Part shown: positions 1-8,223 of the stretch, piece after piece
Position numbering within the stretch: the stretch's first letter is position 1
Layout of the letters: every line of letters starts with the position of its first letter
Assembly (NCBI GenBank): GCA_026398935.1
Contig: JAPLRW010000270.1
Span: forward strand, 1 to 38,033
Origin: Methylococcales bacterium
GTDB lineage: Bacteria; Pseudomonadota; Gammaproteobacteria; Methylococcales; Methylomonadaceae
Direction of reading: 5' to 3'
DNA: 38,033 nt
Program-made: the position numbers and the translations under genes
Notes under the pieces: model-generated
Seen by the model: only the letters and a program-made list of their open reading frames with translations
What the model was told of the DNA's origin: nothing
Databases searched by the model: none

Positions 1-73
1 AAATACCGATGATCGCAACAACGATCATTAATTCGATTAAAGTAAAACCAGCTTGTGCTTTTTGAGTGTTCAT
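1..73 (-). CDS. pilA: Type IV pilin (PilA-like) precursor, N-terminal fragment
   Basis: Only the first 24 codons lie in the window; the gene runs off the left edge. The translation shows a short basic leader ending in Gly, followed by FTLIELMIVVAIIGI, the class III prepilin signal cut by PilD before Phe and N-methylated. The conserved Glu at +5 (FTLIE) is present. Type IV pilins polymerise into pili for twitching, adhesion and DNA uptake; comEC in this window would serve the same competence pathway. The ATG is preceded by AAGGAA at 82-87, which supports the start. A sigma-54 promoter lies about 66 bases upstream. The specific symbol is inferred from leader and promoter; another major or minor pilin is possible. 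Confidence 0.85.
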   Translation of the reverse strand, partial: MNTQKAQAGFTLIELMIVVAIIGI

Positions 74-138
74 GAGTGTGTTTCCTTGTGGTGGTACGTT
101 AAAGTTTATTGTCTATCACTATCTGACGAAATAATAAA

Positions 139-155
139 TGCAAGTGCTGTGCCAA
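139..155 (-). promoter_or_regulatory. Sigma-54 (-24/-12) promoter of the pilin gene
   Basis: The minus strand reads TTGGCACAGCACTTGCA, matching the RpoN consensus YTGGCACN5TTGCW with the invariant GG and GC elements separated by 10 bases. Transcription would start near 128, giving a leader of about 55 bases before the ATG at 73. In Pseudomonas and relatives pilA is driven by RpoN with PilS/PilR; applying that here is inference. Confidence 0.85.
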
Positions 156-363
156 GCTAGAGGGGCAGGTATGTTACATAAAGAGTTGTTTGATAGGAGT
201 GTTAATTTAATTATAATTATCAATGAGTTGTATTTTTATCATGGCGTAAAAATAATCACTTCACGGATCATTAAGGATGCTATTGGGCTACGATAGAGAA
301 TATGGGCGTACGGATAATGTAAGAAAAAAATGACATTTTTGACGGATTTTAGGCTAAAAGTGA

Positions 364-407
364 CGTTTTTTGTCAATGTGACGCGTAGTGACAAAAGACA
401 AAAAACG
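364..407. promoter_or_regulatory. Inverted repeat with GTGAC repeats upstream of lipoprotein gene
   Basis: CGTTTTTTGTC at 364-374 is repeated inverted as GACAAAAAACG at 397-407. GTGAC occurs three times on the plus strand, at 360-364, 378-382 and 388-392. The cluster sits just upstream of the -10-like TATAAT at 419-424. It could be a regulator binding region or simply a hairpin. No known operator was recognised. Confidence 0.4.
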
Positions 408-424
408 CGTGATAGCGATATAAT
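395..424 (+). promoter_or_regulatory. Putative sigma-70 promoter of the lipoprotein gene
   Basis: A perfect TATAAT lies at 419-424. The best -35 match with 18-base spacing is AAGACA at 395-400, which is weak. The start codon is about 45 bases downstream. Visual prediction only. Confidence 0.45.
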
Positions 425-467
425 AGGCTTTTAGTGCCTTTACAAATAAACCTCATCAGGTAATGCA

Positions 468-998
468 ATGAATAAAACCCCCGCGCTCTTACTGCTTGCT
501 TCGGCAACGTTATTATTATCCGCCTGTACTGAAAAAAAACAGTACGAGCAAACTGTTTTAGCCCAGCTGCAAAATGAGCCAGATATTAAAGATTATAAAT
601 TAGACCCCGCGCTCATGACGGATTGCGTGGTACAAACCACATCGCATAAAATGCCTGGGCTGTTTTCGTTTGATCCTGACCGTATTAAGGCCTATGTCGC
701 GTATACAAAAATGCTAACCTTATCGAAAGCAAAAGATCCGCAGCAGGTGATGACTGAATTACGCACTGATTTTGGCTCAGCGCAAGGTCTGTTAGAGGCG
801 CGCAATAACTACGCTGAAAGCCTGGTGGAATGTCAAACAGGTTTTATAACCGACGCGGAATCGGATGATGCCGAAAAAATAGTCCCTGAGGCGGTAACGA
901 GTGCTCCGGTAGTGGAAAGTACGCCGCCAGCTGTTGTTCCTGCGCCAACCGCAGCCGCGCCTGTTGCGCCAACGACCGAGCCAAGTCCTGCTCCGTAA
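468..998 (+). CDS. Hypothetical lipoprotein
   Basis: The 176-residue protein begins with a basic residue and a hydrophobic run ending in LLSAC, a clear lipobox, so lipidation at Cys20 and an outer-membrane or periplasmic location are expected. The residue after Cys is Thr, not Asp, which favours outer-membrane sorting by the Lol rule. The middle (about 22-135) looks folded and has two further cysteines; the last 40 residues are a Pro/Ala/Val-rich, probably disordered tail. I do not recognise the family. It is a single-gene unit with its own TATAAT-type promoter, followed by a hairpin and then the convergent moeA. An AGG lies a few bases before the ATG. Confidence 0.75.
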   Translation: MNKTPALLLLASATLLLSACTEKKQYEQTVLAQLQNEPDIKDYKLDPALMTDCVVQTTSHKMPGLFSFDPDRIKAYVAYTKMLTLSKAKDPQQVMTELRTDFGSAQGLLEARNNYAESLVECQTGFITDAESDDAEKIVPEAVTSAPVVESTPPAVVPAPTAAAPVAPTTEPSPAP

Positions 999-1049
999 AA
1001 TAAATAGTTACGCCAATACTGTTTGTTTCGGCACGTATCTTTAATGCCT

Positions 1050-1076
1050 TTAGTTCGGCTGGAATTGCCGAACTAA
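1050..1076. terminator. Hairpin between convergent genes
   Basis: TTAGTTCGGC (1050-1059) pairs perfectly with GCCGAACTAA (1067-1076) around a 7-base loop. It lies between the converging lipoprotein and moeA genes, where a shared terminator is expected. Neither strand has a clear U-tract, so efficient intrinsic termination is uncertain. Confidence 0.5.
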
Positions 1077-1091
1077 GGTTATGGGTGTGTA

Positions 1092-2327
1092 CTAAAAGGG
1101 CTCTACTGTGACGATTTCGCCAGCACACACGCCCTGACACTCTGCGTTTAGCACAATGACGCAATTTGCGTGGCTACACGAGCTTAATCGGTGTGATCCC
1201 TGCTCGCCTGTGGTGTGTACTTCAAAATCCCCCGCTGCATTTTGGCTGACTATGCCGCGTTGAAACTCTAAACGTCCGGGTGCTTTTTTGATGGCGTGTA
1301 AACAGGTCGCCTTGATTCGCCATGCGCGCGTCGGTTGCATGCCACATAAGTGTTGTAATGCGGGTGTTACGACTTGTTGAAATGTGGTTATGACAGCGGC
1401 GGGATTGCCGGGTAAGCCAAAAAAATAACAGTCGCCGATTTGACCAAACGCTAATGGCTTGCCCGGTTTAATGGCGATTTTCCAAAAATTAACCTCACCA
1501 CAACGGTCTAACACCTGCTTAATGTAATCGGCATCGCCAACCGATGCTCCGCCCGTACTGATAATGACATCGTAGTGTGGCGCATTGCGGGTCAGTAAGT
1601 TTTCCAGCAGGTCGGGATTGTCGCGAACCACACCTAAATCAGTGCTGGCAATGCGGGCGTTCTGTAGTAACGCCTGTAAGGTGTAACGATTACTGTCATA
1701 CAATTGGCCACTGGACAGCGGTTGACCAATCGCGACCAATTCATCACCGGTTGAAAAAAAAGCGACTCTTAGCGGGCGAATAACGGGTACATCAGACAGC
1801 CCCACCGCTGCTAATAGGCCAATATCAGCGGCATTGAGCTTTTTCCCCGCGGTCAATAGCTTTTCGCCACTGCAAACATCCTCGCCCGCTTCTCTAACAT
1901 GGCGCTTAGCACTTGCCGTGGCAGGCAGGTGGATAGATGAGCCATTCACCTGCACCTGTTCTTGCATAATCACGCTGTCAGTCCCTTCAGGCAAAACAGC
2001 GCCCGTAAAAATTCTGACACATTCACCTTGCTTTACAAGCGTATTAAAGGGCTTTCCTGCCCAAGAGATACCTACTTCGAAAAGACTACACGGCTCGCCT
2101 TGCTTAAGATCGGCACTACGAAATGCGTAACCATCCATAGCGGAATTACGCTCGCGTGGCAAACTGATCGGACTCAGGAGATCAATGGCCAGAATACGCT
2201 CTAACGCGGCTTTTATGCCGACTCGTTCATGACCGTCTACTGGCGTAATGGCGGCATAAATAGTATTTAAAGCCTCATCGAGGCTTAACAAGCGCTGTGC
2301 GTCCACGCTACAAGGGTCAATAGTCAT
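1092..2327 (-). CDS. moeA: Molybdopterin molybdotransferase MoeA
   Basis: The 411-residue protein has the usual MoeA length. MoeA inserts molybdate into adenylylated molybdopterin in the cytoplasm, the last step of molybdenum cofactor synthesis. Visible family features are the N-terminal substrate-handling region with RERNSAMDGYAF (about residues 58-70), the central MPT-binding segment ISTGGASVGDADY (about 255-267), and GLPGNPAAV (about 304-312), followed by the C-terminal beta domain. The ATG lies 13 bases after the mobB stop, so the two genes form a cofactor operon. No good Shine-Dalgarno is visible, suggesting coupling to mobB translation. Likely clients such as formate dehydrogenase are not encoded here. 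Confidence 0.95.
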   Translation of the reverse strand: MTIDPCSVDAQRLLSLDEALNTIYAAITPVDGHERVGIKAALERILAIDLLSPISLPRERNSAMDGYAFRSADLKQGEPCSLFEVGISWAGKPFNTLVKQGECVRIFTGAVLPEGTDSVIMQEQVQVNGSSIHLPATASAKRHVREAGEDVCSGEKLLTAGKKLNAADIGLLAAVGLSDVPVIRPLRVAFFSTGDELVAIGQPLSSGQLYDSNRYTLQALLQNARIASTDLGVVRDNPDLLENLLTRNAPHYDVIISTGGASVGDADYIKQVLDRCGEVNFWKIAIKPGKPLAFGQIGDCYFFGLPGNPAAVITTFQQVVTPALQHLCGMQPTRAWRIKATCLHAIKKAPGRLEFQRGIVSQNAAGDFEVHTTGEQGSHRLSSCSHANCVIVLNAECQGVCAGEIVTVEPF

Positions 2328-2340
2328 AATAGAGGCGGCA

Positions 2341-2889
2341 TTAGTCTGGCGTTGATGTTAAGTACGCGTCTGCTGTACGTATAAAGTTAAGGATAAAGCG
2401 GGTAATCTCTAACGGCTGATTAATATCCAATACCGGTAAATACGCGGGGGTGAGCAATGGGGCGTCCGTGGCAATGGCGATAATATTGGCATCCGTTGGG
2501 TAAAGAAGCGGATGATTAAGCACGGGGCGATACAGTTCTATTTTGGGAAACGCGGCTTGCTTGAAGCCTTCCACTAAAATAATATCCAATTGACTTTGGT
2601 TAAGCGCGCTTAACTGCTCATCCAAATCAGGATCGCTAGCTTGAGCAAACTCGGTCATAATTGCGCGGCGGCGGCTAGAAACCAACATAACCGTTGCTGC
2701 ACCTGCTTCCCGTAAACGGAAGCTATCTTTACCGGGGTGGTCAATATCAAACGAATGATGGCTGTGCTTGATTAATCCCACCCGCAAGCCTTGCTGGTTA
2801 AGTTGAGGAATTAGCTGGGTTAATAGCGTGGTCTTGCCTGTACCGCTATAAGCAGCAAAGCCAATGATAGGGACTTGCGCATGACGCAT
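2341..2889 (-). CDS. mobB: Molybdopterin-guanine dinucleotide biosynthesis protein MobB
   Basis: This GTP-binding adaptor helps MobA form molybdopterin guanine dinucleotide. The N-terminal P-loop GFAAYSGTGKTTLL, the LIKHSHHSFDIDHPGKDS segment and the VEGFK motif are typical of MobB. I chose the ATG at 2889 (182 aa) because the homologous region starts there (MRHAQVPIIGF). The frame stays open upstream to a TTG at 2958, which would add 23 residues without family resemblance. Neither start has a convincing ribosome-binding site. It is the first gene of the mobB-moeA pair and is divergent from the J-domain gene, about 110 bases away. Confidence 0.9.
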   Translation of the reverse strand: MRHAQVPIIGFAAYSGTGKTTLLTQLIPQLNQQGLRVGLIKHSHHSFDIDHPGKDSFRLREAGAATVMLVSSRRRAIMTEFAQASDPDLDEQLSALNQSQLDIILVEGFKQAAFPKIELYRPVLNHPLLYPTDANIIAIATDAPLLTPAYLPVLDINQPLEITRFILNFIRTADAYLTSTPD

Positions 2890-2998
2890 AAGGTTAATTT
2901 TCGCTACTGGTTGTCGTGAGATAAGGCATTCTAAGGTATTATAGGGCGTTATGCTCAAAAATGGGTGGCATTAAAGAATTGTAATGGGAGGCTGTATA

Positions 2999-3469
2999 GT
3001 GGTGCAGATTGTGTTGATTGGCATCGGTTTTGTGTTGGTGCTTACATATAGTGCTATGCAGCCATTTACCAGAAAAACAACCCTGCTGCTGGGCGCATGT
3101 GTGTTGGTGAGCCTATTGGCATTAACCAAGGGATTTGCTGGACTGGCCGCGATGATCGGTATTTTGTTGACATTTATGGTGAGAAATTTACCGTTACTGC
3201 TACGTTATGCGCCACAGCTACATCGCTTCTGGCAGTTCTTTAAAACCAGCGGGCAGCGTAAATACTCTGCTAACGACAATGCACCCGCACACGGTAAAAT
3301 GACGGCTGCTGATGCGTATAAGATTTTGGATTTAAAACCACCCGCAACAAAACAAGAAATTATTTTAGCCCATAAAAGATTGATGCAGAAAATGCATCCT
3401 GATCGGGGTGGGTCGGCTTATTTGGCAAGCCAAATCAATTTGGCGAAAGATTGTTTATTAAAAAATTAA
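2999..3469 (+). CDS. Membrane-anchored J-domain protein
   Basis: Two or three hydrophobic segments at about residues 2-18, 28-45 and 46-65 precede a linker and a C-terminal J domain (about 100-156) carrying the HPD signature in MHPDRGGS. The layout resembles Pam18/Tim14-type J proteins, with the domain at the end rather than the start. It would stimulate the ATPase of DnaK at the inner membrane; the client is unknown. Start choice: an upstream ATG at 2984 overlaps GGGAGG (2986-2991), whereas GTG at 2999 lies 7 bases after that strong Shine-Dalgarno, with a second GTG at 3002. I therefore prefer 2999 (156 aa). It ends 7 bases before nlpD, so probably the same operon. Confidence 0.8.
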   Translation: MVQIVLIGIGFVLVLTYSAMQPFTRKTTLLLGACVLVSLLALTKGFAGLAAMIGILLTFMVRNLPLLLRYAPQLHRFWQFFKTSGQRKYSANDNAPAHGKMTAADAYKILDLKPPATKQEIILAHKRLMQKMHPDRGGSAYLASQINLAKDCLLKN

Positions 3470-3476
3470 GAGTCTT

Positions 3477-4367
3477 ATGGTTAATGTAAAATTAAAATTA
3501 TTACTGATTTTACTATTTTTTCTGTTGGGGTGCGCAGAAGAGCCTACGTTTAAAATAAACAACCCTAGCGTTATCCCGACCATACCAACACAGCAAGTAC
3601 CGCCGATTACAAAACCTCAGCCTAAAGTAGATTCCAAGCGGCGAAGCAGTGTGCGTGTTAAAAAAGGCGATACGCTTTACTCCATTGGTGTGGACTCAGG
3701 ACTGGGTTATGAATTGCTGTCAAAATGGAATCACATTTCTAAACCATACAGCGTGCGAATGGGTCAGCAGATAAAATTATACGATCCAAATATAGAGGGC
3801 TCTGAATCGGCAGCATTACCGCCTGCTGACAAATCCAATACAGCGGATTCTGTACCTATGCCACAACAACAATTGGTTACTCCGGCGGCAGATACTGCCG
3901 TTGATAGTTCAGCGAAATTACCCGCAACATCACGCCAGAAAACGCCCTTGCTACCAGAAGAAACATTAATGGTTTCAAAAGATAAGCAAAAGATGTTAAA
4001 GTTATACTGGAAATGGCCGATTAAAGGTAAGCTACTAAAAAGCTTTGCACAAACCAGTAATAAAGGCATCGATATTGCGGGAAAAGATAGCGAGGCATCG
4101 GTACTTGCCGCCGCTAACGGTGAGGTTGTTTACAGCGGCAATGGTTTAATTGGCTATGGTAATTTATTAATTATCAAACACGATGATATGTATTTAAGCG
4201 CCTATGCAAACACGACATCCTTACAAGTCAATGAAGGTCAAAAAGTGACTCAAGGACAAGTTATCGCTCGTTGCGGCACGTCTGCATCAGGCACACCTTC
4301 TCTACATTTTGAGATCAGAAAAAATGGTAAAGCAGTTAACCCTTTGCTTTATTTACCAACACAGTAA
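3477..4367 (+). CDS. nlpD: NlpD-type lipoprotein: LysM plus degenerate LytM/M23 domain
   Basis: A signal peptide with lipobox LLGC (Cys19) is followed by a Pro-rich linker, a LysM peptidoglycan-binding domain (about 57-102, beginning VRVKKGDTLYSIG), a second linker and a C-terminal M23/LytM domain (about 180-296). The zinc ligands of active M23 peptidases are missing: HxGxD reads NKGID and the HxH motif reads SLHFEI. This matches E. coli NlpD, which activates the amidase AmiC at the septum rather than cutting itself. The position directly before rpoS is a conserved gammaproteobacterial arrangement; in E. coli the main rpoS promoter lies within nlpD, so the same could hold here (inference). 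Confidence 0.93.
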   Translation: MVNVKLKLLLILLFFLLGCAEEPTFKINNPSVIPTIPTQQVPPITKPQPKVDSKRRSSVRVKKGDTLYSIGVDSGLGYELLSKWNHISKPYSVRMGQQIKLYDPNIEGSESAALPPADKSNTADSVPMPQQQLVTPAADTAVDSSAKLPATSRQKTPLLPEETLMVSKDKQKMLKLYWKWPIKGKLLKSFAQTSNKGIDIAGKDSEASVLAAANGEVVYSGNGLIGYGNLLIIKHDDMYLSAYANTTSLQVNEGQKVTQGQVIARCGTSASGTPSLHFEIRKNGKAVNPLLYLPTQ

Positions 4368-4373
4368 CCTATT

Positions 4374-5399
4374 ATGACGGTAGATAGCGACGAGTCGGAG
4401 ACGGATATGCAGGAAGAATTGATTGAATTAAACAGCACTGAAATAAATGGCGCGCTCACCGATGTGGTAGAGCTGGATGATATGGATATCAATGACGGTA
4501 CTGATCAGGAATTATTAGACGCGTCTAAACTGGATGAAATAACTGCCGCCGATTCTGCCAATGACTATCAGTTTGATGCAACACGGGTATATCTAAATGC
4601 CCTGAGCAAGTCAAAATTATTAACCGCAGACGAAGAGAAGCTGTATGGCACGCAAGCATTAAAAGGCGATGCCAACGCGCGCAAAATTATGATTGAAAGT
4701 AATTTGCGCTTGGTGGTTAAAATATCTCGACGCTATTTGAATCGCGGCTTGCCACTGCTTGACTTAATCGAAGAGGGCAATCTTGGTCTAATTCGAGCCG
4801 TTGAAAAATTTGATCCCGAACGAGGCTTTCGATTTTCAACCTATGCCACTTGGTGGATCAGGCAAACCATCGAACGCGCAATTATGAATCAAACCCGCAC
4901 CATTCGGTTGCCGATTCATATTGTGAAAGAGATGAATACCTACTTAAAAGCGCAACGGCATTTATCTCAGAAGCTTGAGCATGATCCTACGCCAGCAGAC
5001 ATTGCAGCCTATTTAGAAAAACCAATCAGTACGGTTGAAAAAATGCTCCGACTCAACGAGCGTGTGGTTTCAGTTGACGTTCCGTACGGCATTGATTTTG
5101 AAAAACCCTTGGTTGACACCTTAAGCGATGACTCAACCTTGTCGGCCAGCGATAGCATTCAAGAAGATTCGCTAAAACAAAACCTATCTACATGGATCAT
5201 GCAATTACCTGAAAAACAAAGGGAAGTTGTTTGTCGTCGCTATGGTTTGTGTGGTTATGATGCGGCCACATTGGAAGACGTTGCGCAAGAGATCGGCGTG
5301 ACCCGCGAGCGCGTGCGACAAATCCAAATGGATGGCTTAAAGAAATTGAAAGAAATCTTACTGGACAGCGGCTATTCATTTGAAGCTATTTTTCATTAA
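4374..5399 (+). CDS. rpoS: RNA polymerase sigma factor RpoS
   Basis: The 341-residue sigma-70 family protein controls the stationary-phase and general stress response. An acidic N-terminus is followed by region 1.2 (about 67-100), region 2 with [26 protein letters not shown]-type core and the -10 recognition stretch [11 protein letters not shown] (about 155-170), region 3, and region 4 with the helix-turn-helix ending [10 protein letters not shown] (about 305-315). Length and sequence fit RpoS rather than RpoD, as there is no large region 1.1 or non-conserved insert. An in-frame ATG at 4407, six bases after GGAG (4397-4400), is an alternative and perhaps better start. The gene follows nlpD by 6 bases. 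Confidence 0.95.
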   Translation: MTVDSDESETDMQEELIELNSTEINGALTDVVELDDMDINDGTDQELLDASKLDEITAADSANDYQFDATRVYLNALSKSKLLTADEEKLYGTQALKGDANARKIMIESNLRLVVKISRRYLNRGLPLLDLIEEGNLGLIRAVEKFDPERGFRFSTYATWWIRQTIERAIMNQTRTIRLPIHIVKEMNTYLKAQRHLSQKLEHDPTPADIAAYLEKPISTVEKMLRLNERVVSVDVPYGIDFEKPLVDTLSDDSTLSASDSIQEDSLKQNLSTWIMQLPEKQREVVCRRYGLCGYDAATLEDVAQEIGVTRERVRQIQMDGLKKLKEILLDSGYSFEAIFH

Positions 5400-5473
5400 T
5401 CGCTGGGGAAAAGTCCCCCTCTGAATACTTGCTACCATGCTAGCCGCAACCATTTATAACAACTATAAGCGGC

Positions 5474-6754
5474 TTAGCCAGTCATTAAATAACTGTCCGT
5501 TGCCGCAACGATACGCACAGACGTAATCTGATTGCTAATGGCCGTTTGCGTTTTGGTGTCACTCGCAACCCGTAAATAGTTGGGTGTATACCCAAATAAT
5601 AGCGCGGGCTGTTCTGTTTCCGCATTTGTCGATCCTTCCCACAGCACGGCGACCTCTTGCCCCAGTTGCTGTTCAAAAAAAGTCTGTTTTAGTGTATTTG
5701 CCAATTGATGTAACTGCTGACTACGCTGTTTCTTAATAGTTTCAGGCACTTGATCTGGGAGTTCGGCGGCTTTCGTTCCTTCGCGTTTGGAATAGCTGAA
5801 AATATGCAACTGCCCAAAACCGGTTTGCTTAATAAAGTCATAGCTATCTTGCCATTCTTGCTCAGTTTCACCTGGAAAGCCGACGATAATATCCGTGGTG
5901 ATATTAATATTGGGTAATTGTTGCCGCAGCTTAGTCACAATAGCGGTGAACTCTTCGGTTTTACAACGCCTCGCCATCCGACGTAATACACTGTCTGAAC
6001 CACTTTGTAACGGTAAGTGTAAATGCGGCATTAAGCGTGGATTTTTAAATAACTCGAAGAATGTCGGTGATAATTCCCATGGCTCTAATGAGCCGAGTCG
6101 TAACCGTGGAATAGCCGTATTATCCAAAACACTGCTGATTAAATCCGCCAAATTACTGGCCACATCGTCCCCGTAGCCGCCTAGATGCACGCCCGTTAAC
6201 ACCACTTCTTGAATGCCTTGCGCATGCAGCACATTAATTTCAGCAATAATTTCTTGGACAGGACGACTTCGTTCTTCGCCCCGCGCGATCGTTACGATAC
6301 AGAACGTACAGCGGTAACGACAGCCATCTTGTACTTTGATAAATGCCCGTTGCCGTCCTCGACTGAATAAGGCCACGGCGCCCGGTTCGGTAGACATGGC
6401 GGGCATACTGTCCATATTAAGTTCGGTTAACGCGGTAGCGACCAATTGCTGTTTGTCTTGATTAGCAACGACTAAATCAACCCCCATTAACTCCGCCGCT
6501 TCCGTTGGGTTTAAGGTTGCATAACAGCCACTGACGACCAATTTAGCGCGGGGATTATCACGATGAACGCGGCGTATCAGTTGCCGTGATTTACGCGCGG
6601 CATCCTGTGTGACGGCACACGAATTAATCACGACTAAATGCGCCGAATCGACTTCCTGAGTGATTTGATGGCCCGCACTTTGAAAGGCTTGCGCCCACGT
6701 TTCCAGTTCTGCCTCATTGAGTCGGCAGCCGAGCGTTTTAAGATGAACTAACAT
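5474..6754 (-). CDS. mtaB: tRNA t6A37 methylthiotransferase MtaB
   Basis: This radical-SAM methylthiotransferase converts t6A to ms2t6A at position 37 of ANN-decoding tRNAs. The N-terminal domain has the three cluster-binding cysteines (Cys10, Cys46, Cys77). The radical-SAM motif is CRYRCTFC (Cys145, 149, 152), and a TRAM-like region ends the protein. The sequence KTLGCRLNEAE fits MtaB better than MiaB or RimO. The frame extends to 6769, but the ATG at 6754 overlaps the stop of the upstream gene in TAATG, a classic coupling arrangement, and matches the family N-terminus, giving 426 aa. It converges with rpoS. Confidence 0.92.
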   Translation of the reverse strand: MLVHLKTLGCRLNEAELETWAQAFQSAGHQITQEVDSAHLVVINSCAVTQDAARKSRQLIRRVHRDNPRAKLVVSGCYATLNPTEAAELMGVDLVVANQDKQQLVATALTELNMDSMPAMSTEPGAVALFSRGRQRAFIKVQDGCRYRCTFCIVTIARGEERSRPVQEIIAEINVLHAQGIQEVVLTGVHLGGYGDDVASNLADLISSVLDNTAIPRLRLGSLEPWELSPTFFELFKNPRLMPHLHLPLQSGSDSVLRRMARRCKTEEFTAIVTKLRQQLPNINITTDIIVGFPGETEQEWQDSYDFIKQTGFGQLHIFSYSKREGTKAAELPDQVPETIKKQRSQQLHQLANTLKQTFFEQQLGQEVAVLWEGSTNAETEQPALLFGYTPNYLRVASDTKTQTAISNQITSVRIVAATDSYLMTG

Positions 6755-7983
6755 TATCCAAAGAACCAATAACTAACAAAAATGGCGGCGAGAACGCCGA
6801 AAAAGTCCGCTATTATCCCACAGGCAGCGGTATGGCGAATATTTTTGATCTTAACCGCACCGAAGTACACGGCAATAACATAAAAAGTCGTTTCAGTGCT
6901 GCCCTGAATAATACAGGCAAGGTGTCCGGCAAAAGAATCGACGCCAAAGGTTTGCATGGTATCAACCATCATCGCGCGAGCACCACTGCCACTAAACGGC
7001 TTAATCAGTGCGGTAGGCAAGGCATCAATAAACCGGTCATCAATCGCCGCCGCATGTGCAATAGCACGAATCGCATCGGTAATTAAAGACAGCGCCCCAC
7101 TGGCACGGAATACCCCAATGGCGCTCAACATGGCAACCAGATAGGGAATGATGGTAATAGCCGTTTGAAAGCCTTCTCGCGCACCGTCTACAAAGGCCGC
7201 GTAAGCATCAACCCGTTTATAAATAGCCGCTACGATAAAGCCGATAATCAGCGTAAACAGAATGCTATTGCTGACCAGCGCCGACTGTTGCAACATTTGC
7301 GTCTGAGTCAATGTTGAAAAATAAGCCACAATACCCGCCACTAACAGGGTAAAGCCGCCAAGATACGCCACGATCACCTTATCTAATAAATTGATCTTTT
7401 GTACAAAGGCAACGGACAAGAGTCCTGCCATGGTCGACATATAGGTGGCAATTAATATGGGAATGAATACATCCGTAGGACTTAGCGCGCCGAGTTGCGC
7501 GCGATAGGTGAAAATACTGATGGGAAATAACGTCACCGATGATGCATTAATGACTAAAAAAAAAATTTGCGCGTTGGTGGCGGTGTCGGGATTGGGATTA
7601 AGGGTTTGCAATTCTTGCATGGCCTTAATGCCCAACGGCGTGGCGGCATTATCCAGTCCTAAGGCATTGGCAGAAATATTCATCACGATAGCCCCTAACG
7701 CAGGGTGATCTCTAGGAACATCAGGCATTAGCCGGCTAAACAACGGCGTTAGCCCTCGCGTTAGTAGCTGCATGCTACCACTGACTTCAGCAATACGCAT
7801 AATCCCCAGCCACAGCGATAACACACCGGTTAAGCCCAGTGCAATTTCAAAGGCACTTTTAGACAGCTCAAACAGCGACGCCATAATTTGACTAAAAATT
7901 TGCTGGTCGCCCAGAATAATACTTTTAAATAAAGCGCAGGCAAACGCGGCGAGAAAAAAGGTAATCCAGATAATATTCAGCAC
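6754..7983 (-). CDS. SpmA-SpmB fusion membrane protein (nucleoside recognition/GATE domain)
   Basis: The 409-residue integral membrane protein has about ten hydrophobic segments. Its N-terminal half (to about 200) resembles SpmA, including the NISANALGLDNAATPLGIKA region. The C-terminal half (about 235-409) resembles SpmB, including GAREGFQTAITIIPYLVAML and the KPFSGSGARAMMV region. In Bacillus the two halves are separate spore maturation proteins; in proteobacteria they are commonly fused and have no known sporulation role. Transport of a small solute is plausible but unproven. The stop codon overlaps the mtaB start, so the two are translationally coupled. Confidence 0.85.
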   Translation of the reverse strand: MLNIIWITFFLAAFACALFKSIILGDQQIFSQIMASLFELSKSAFEIALGLTGVLSLWLGIMRIAEVSGSMQLLTRGLTPLFSRLMPDVPRDHPALGAIVMNISANALGLDNAATPLGIKAMQELQTLNPNPDTATNAQIFFLVINASSVTLFPISIFTYRAQLGALSPTDVFIPILIATYMSTMAGLLSVAFVQKINLLDKVIVAYLGGFTLLVAGIVAYFSTLTQTQMLQQSALVSNSILFTLIIGFIVAAIYKRVDAYAAFVDGAREGFQTAITIIPYLVAMLSAIGVFRASGALSLITDAIRAIAHAAAIDDRFIDALPTALIKPFSGSGARAMMVDTMQTFGVDSFAGHLACIIQGSTETTFYVIAVYFGAVKIKNIRHTAACGIIADFFGVLAAIFVSYWFFG

Positions 7984-7997
7984 AAGCGATACGCGGG

Positions 7998-8141
7998 TCA
8001 GGTTGAAAGGAGATTTATTATTAGAAGGTAAGCATCGAAAATAAGCGAATAACGATCCACACCCTTTTGAAGCCAGCAGTCTTTATTAGTCAGCGAAAGA
8101 AAAGCCTTACGATTTTTAATATCGAACGCTGTCATTTTCAT
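7998..8141 (-). pseudogene. Possible remnant of a globin-coupled sensor N-terminus
   Basis: A 47-codon frame (ATG at 8141, TGA at 7998-8000) reads KMTAFDIKNRKAFLSLTNKD, then CWLQKGVDRYSLIFDAY. This resembles the opening helices of protoglobin or globin-coupled sensor domains (pattern: xDIxxRKxFLxxTxxD, later a DxxYxxIFDAFY-like stretch). The globin core, heme-binding histidine and any output domain are absent, so it would be a decayed fragment. The frame stays open a few codons upstream of the ATG. The resemblance is from memory and needs a profile search; chance coding is possible. Confidence 0.3.
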
Positions 8142-8223
8142 TTGCTCAAGTAAAGTCTGTTCTGTTGGTTTCGCTATTAATCTATTAACTTATGGCTCGT
8201 TTAACAGCGTACAGGATTAGTCT

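Noticed and set aside
844-1164. 106-codon minus-strand ORF overlapping the lipoprotein and the end of moeA
   Set aside because: It overlaps two well-supported genes and has basic, low-complexity composition with no family.
5404-5417. GGGGA/TCCCC mini-hairpin after rpoS
   Set aside because: The stem is only five bases and lacks a U-tract, so I could not support it as a terminator.
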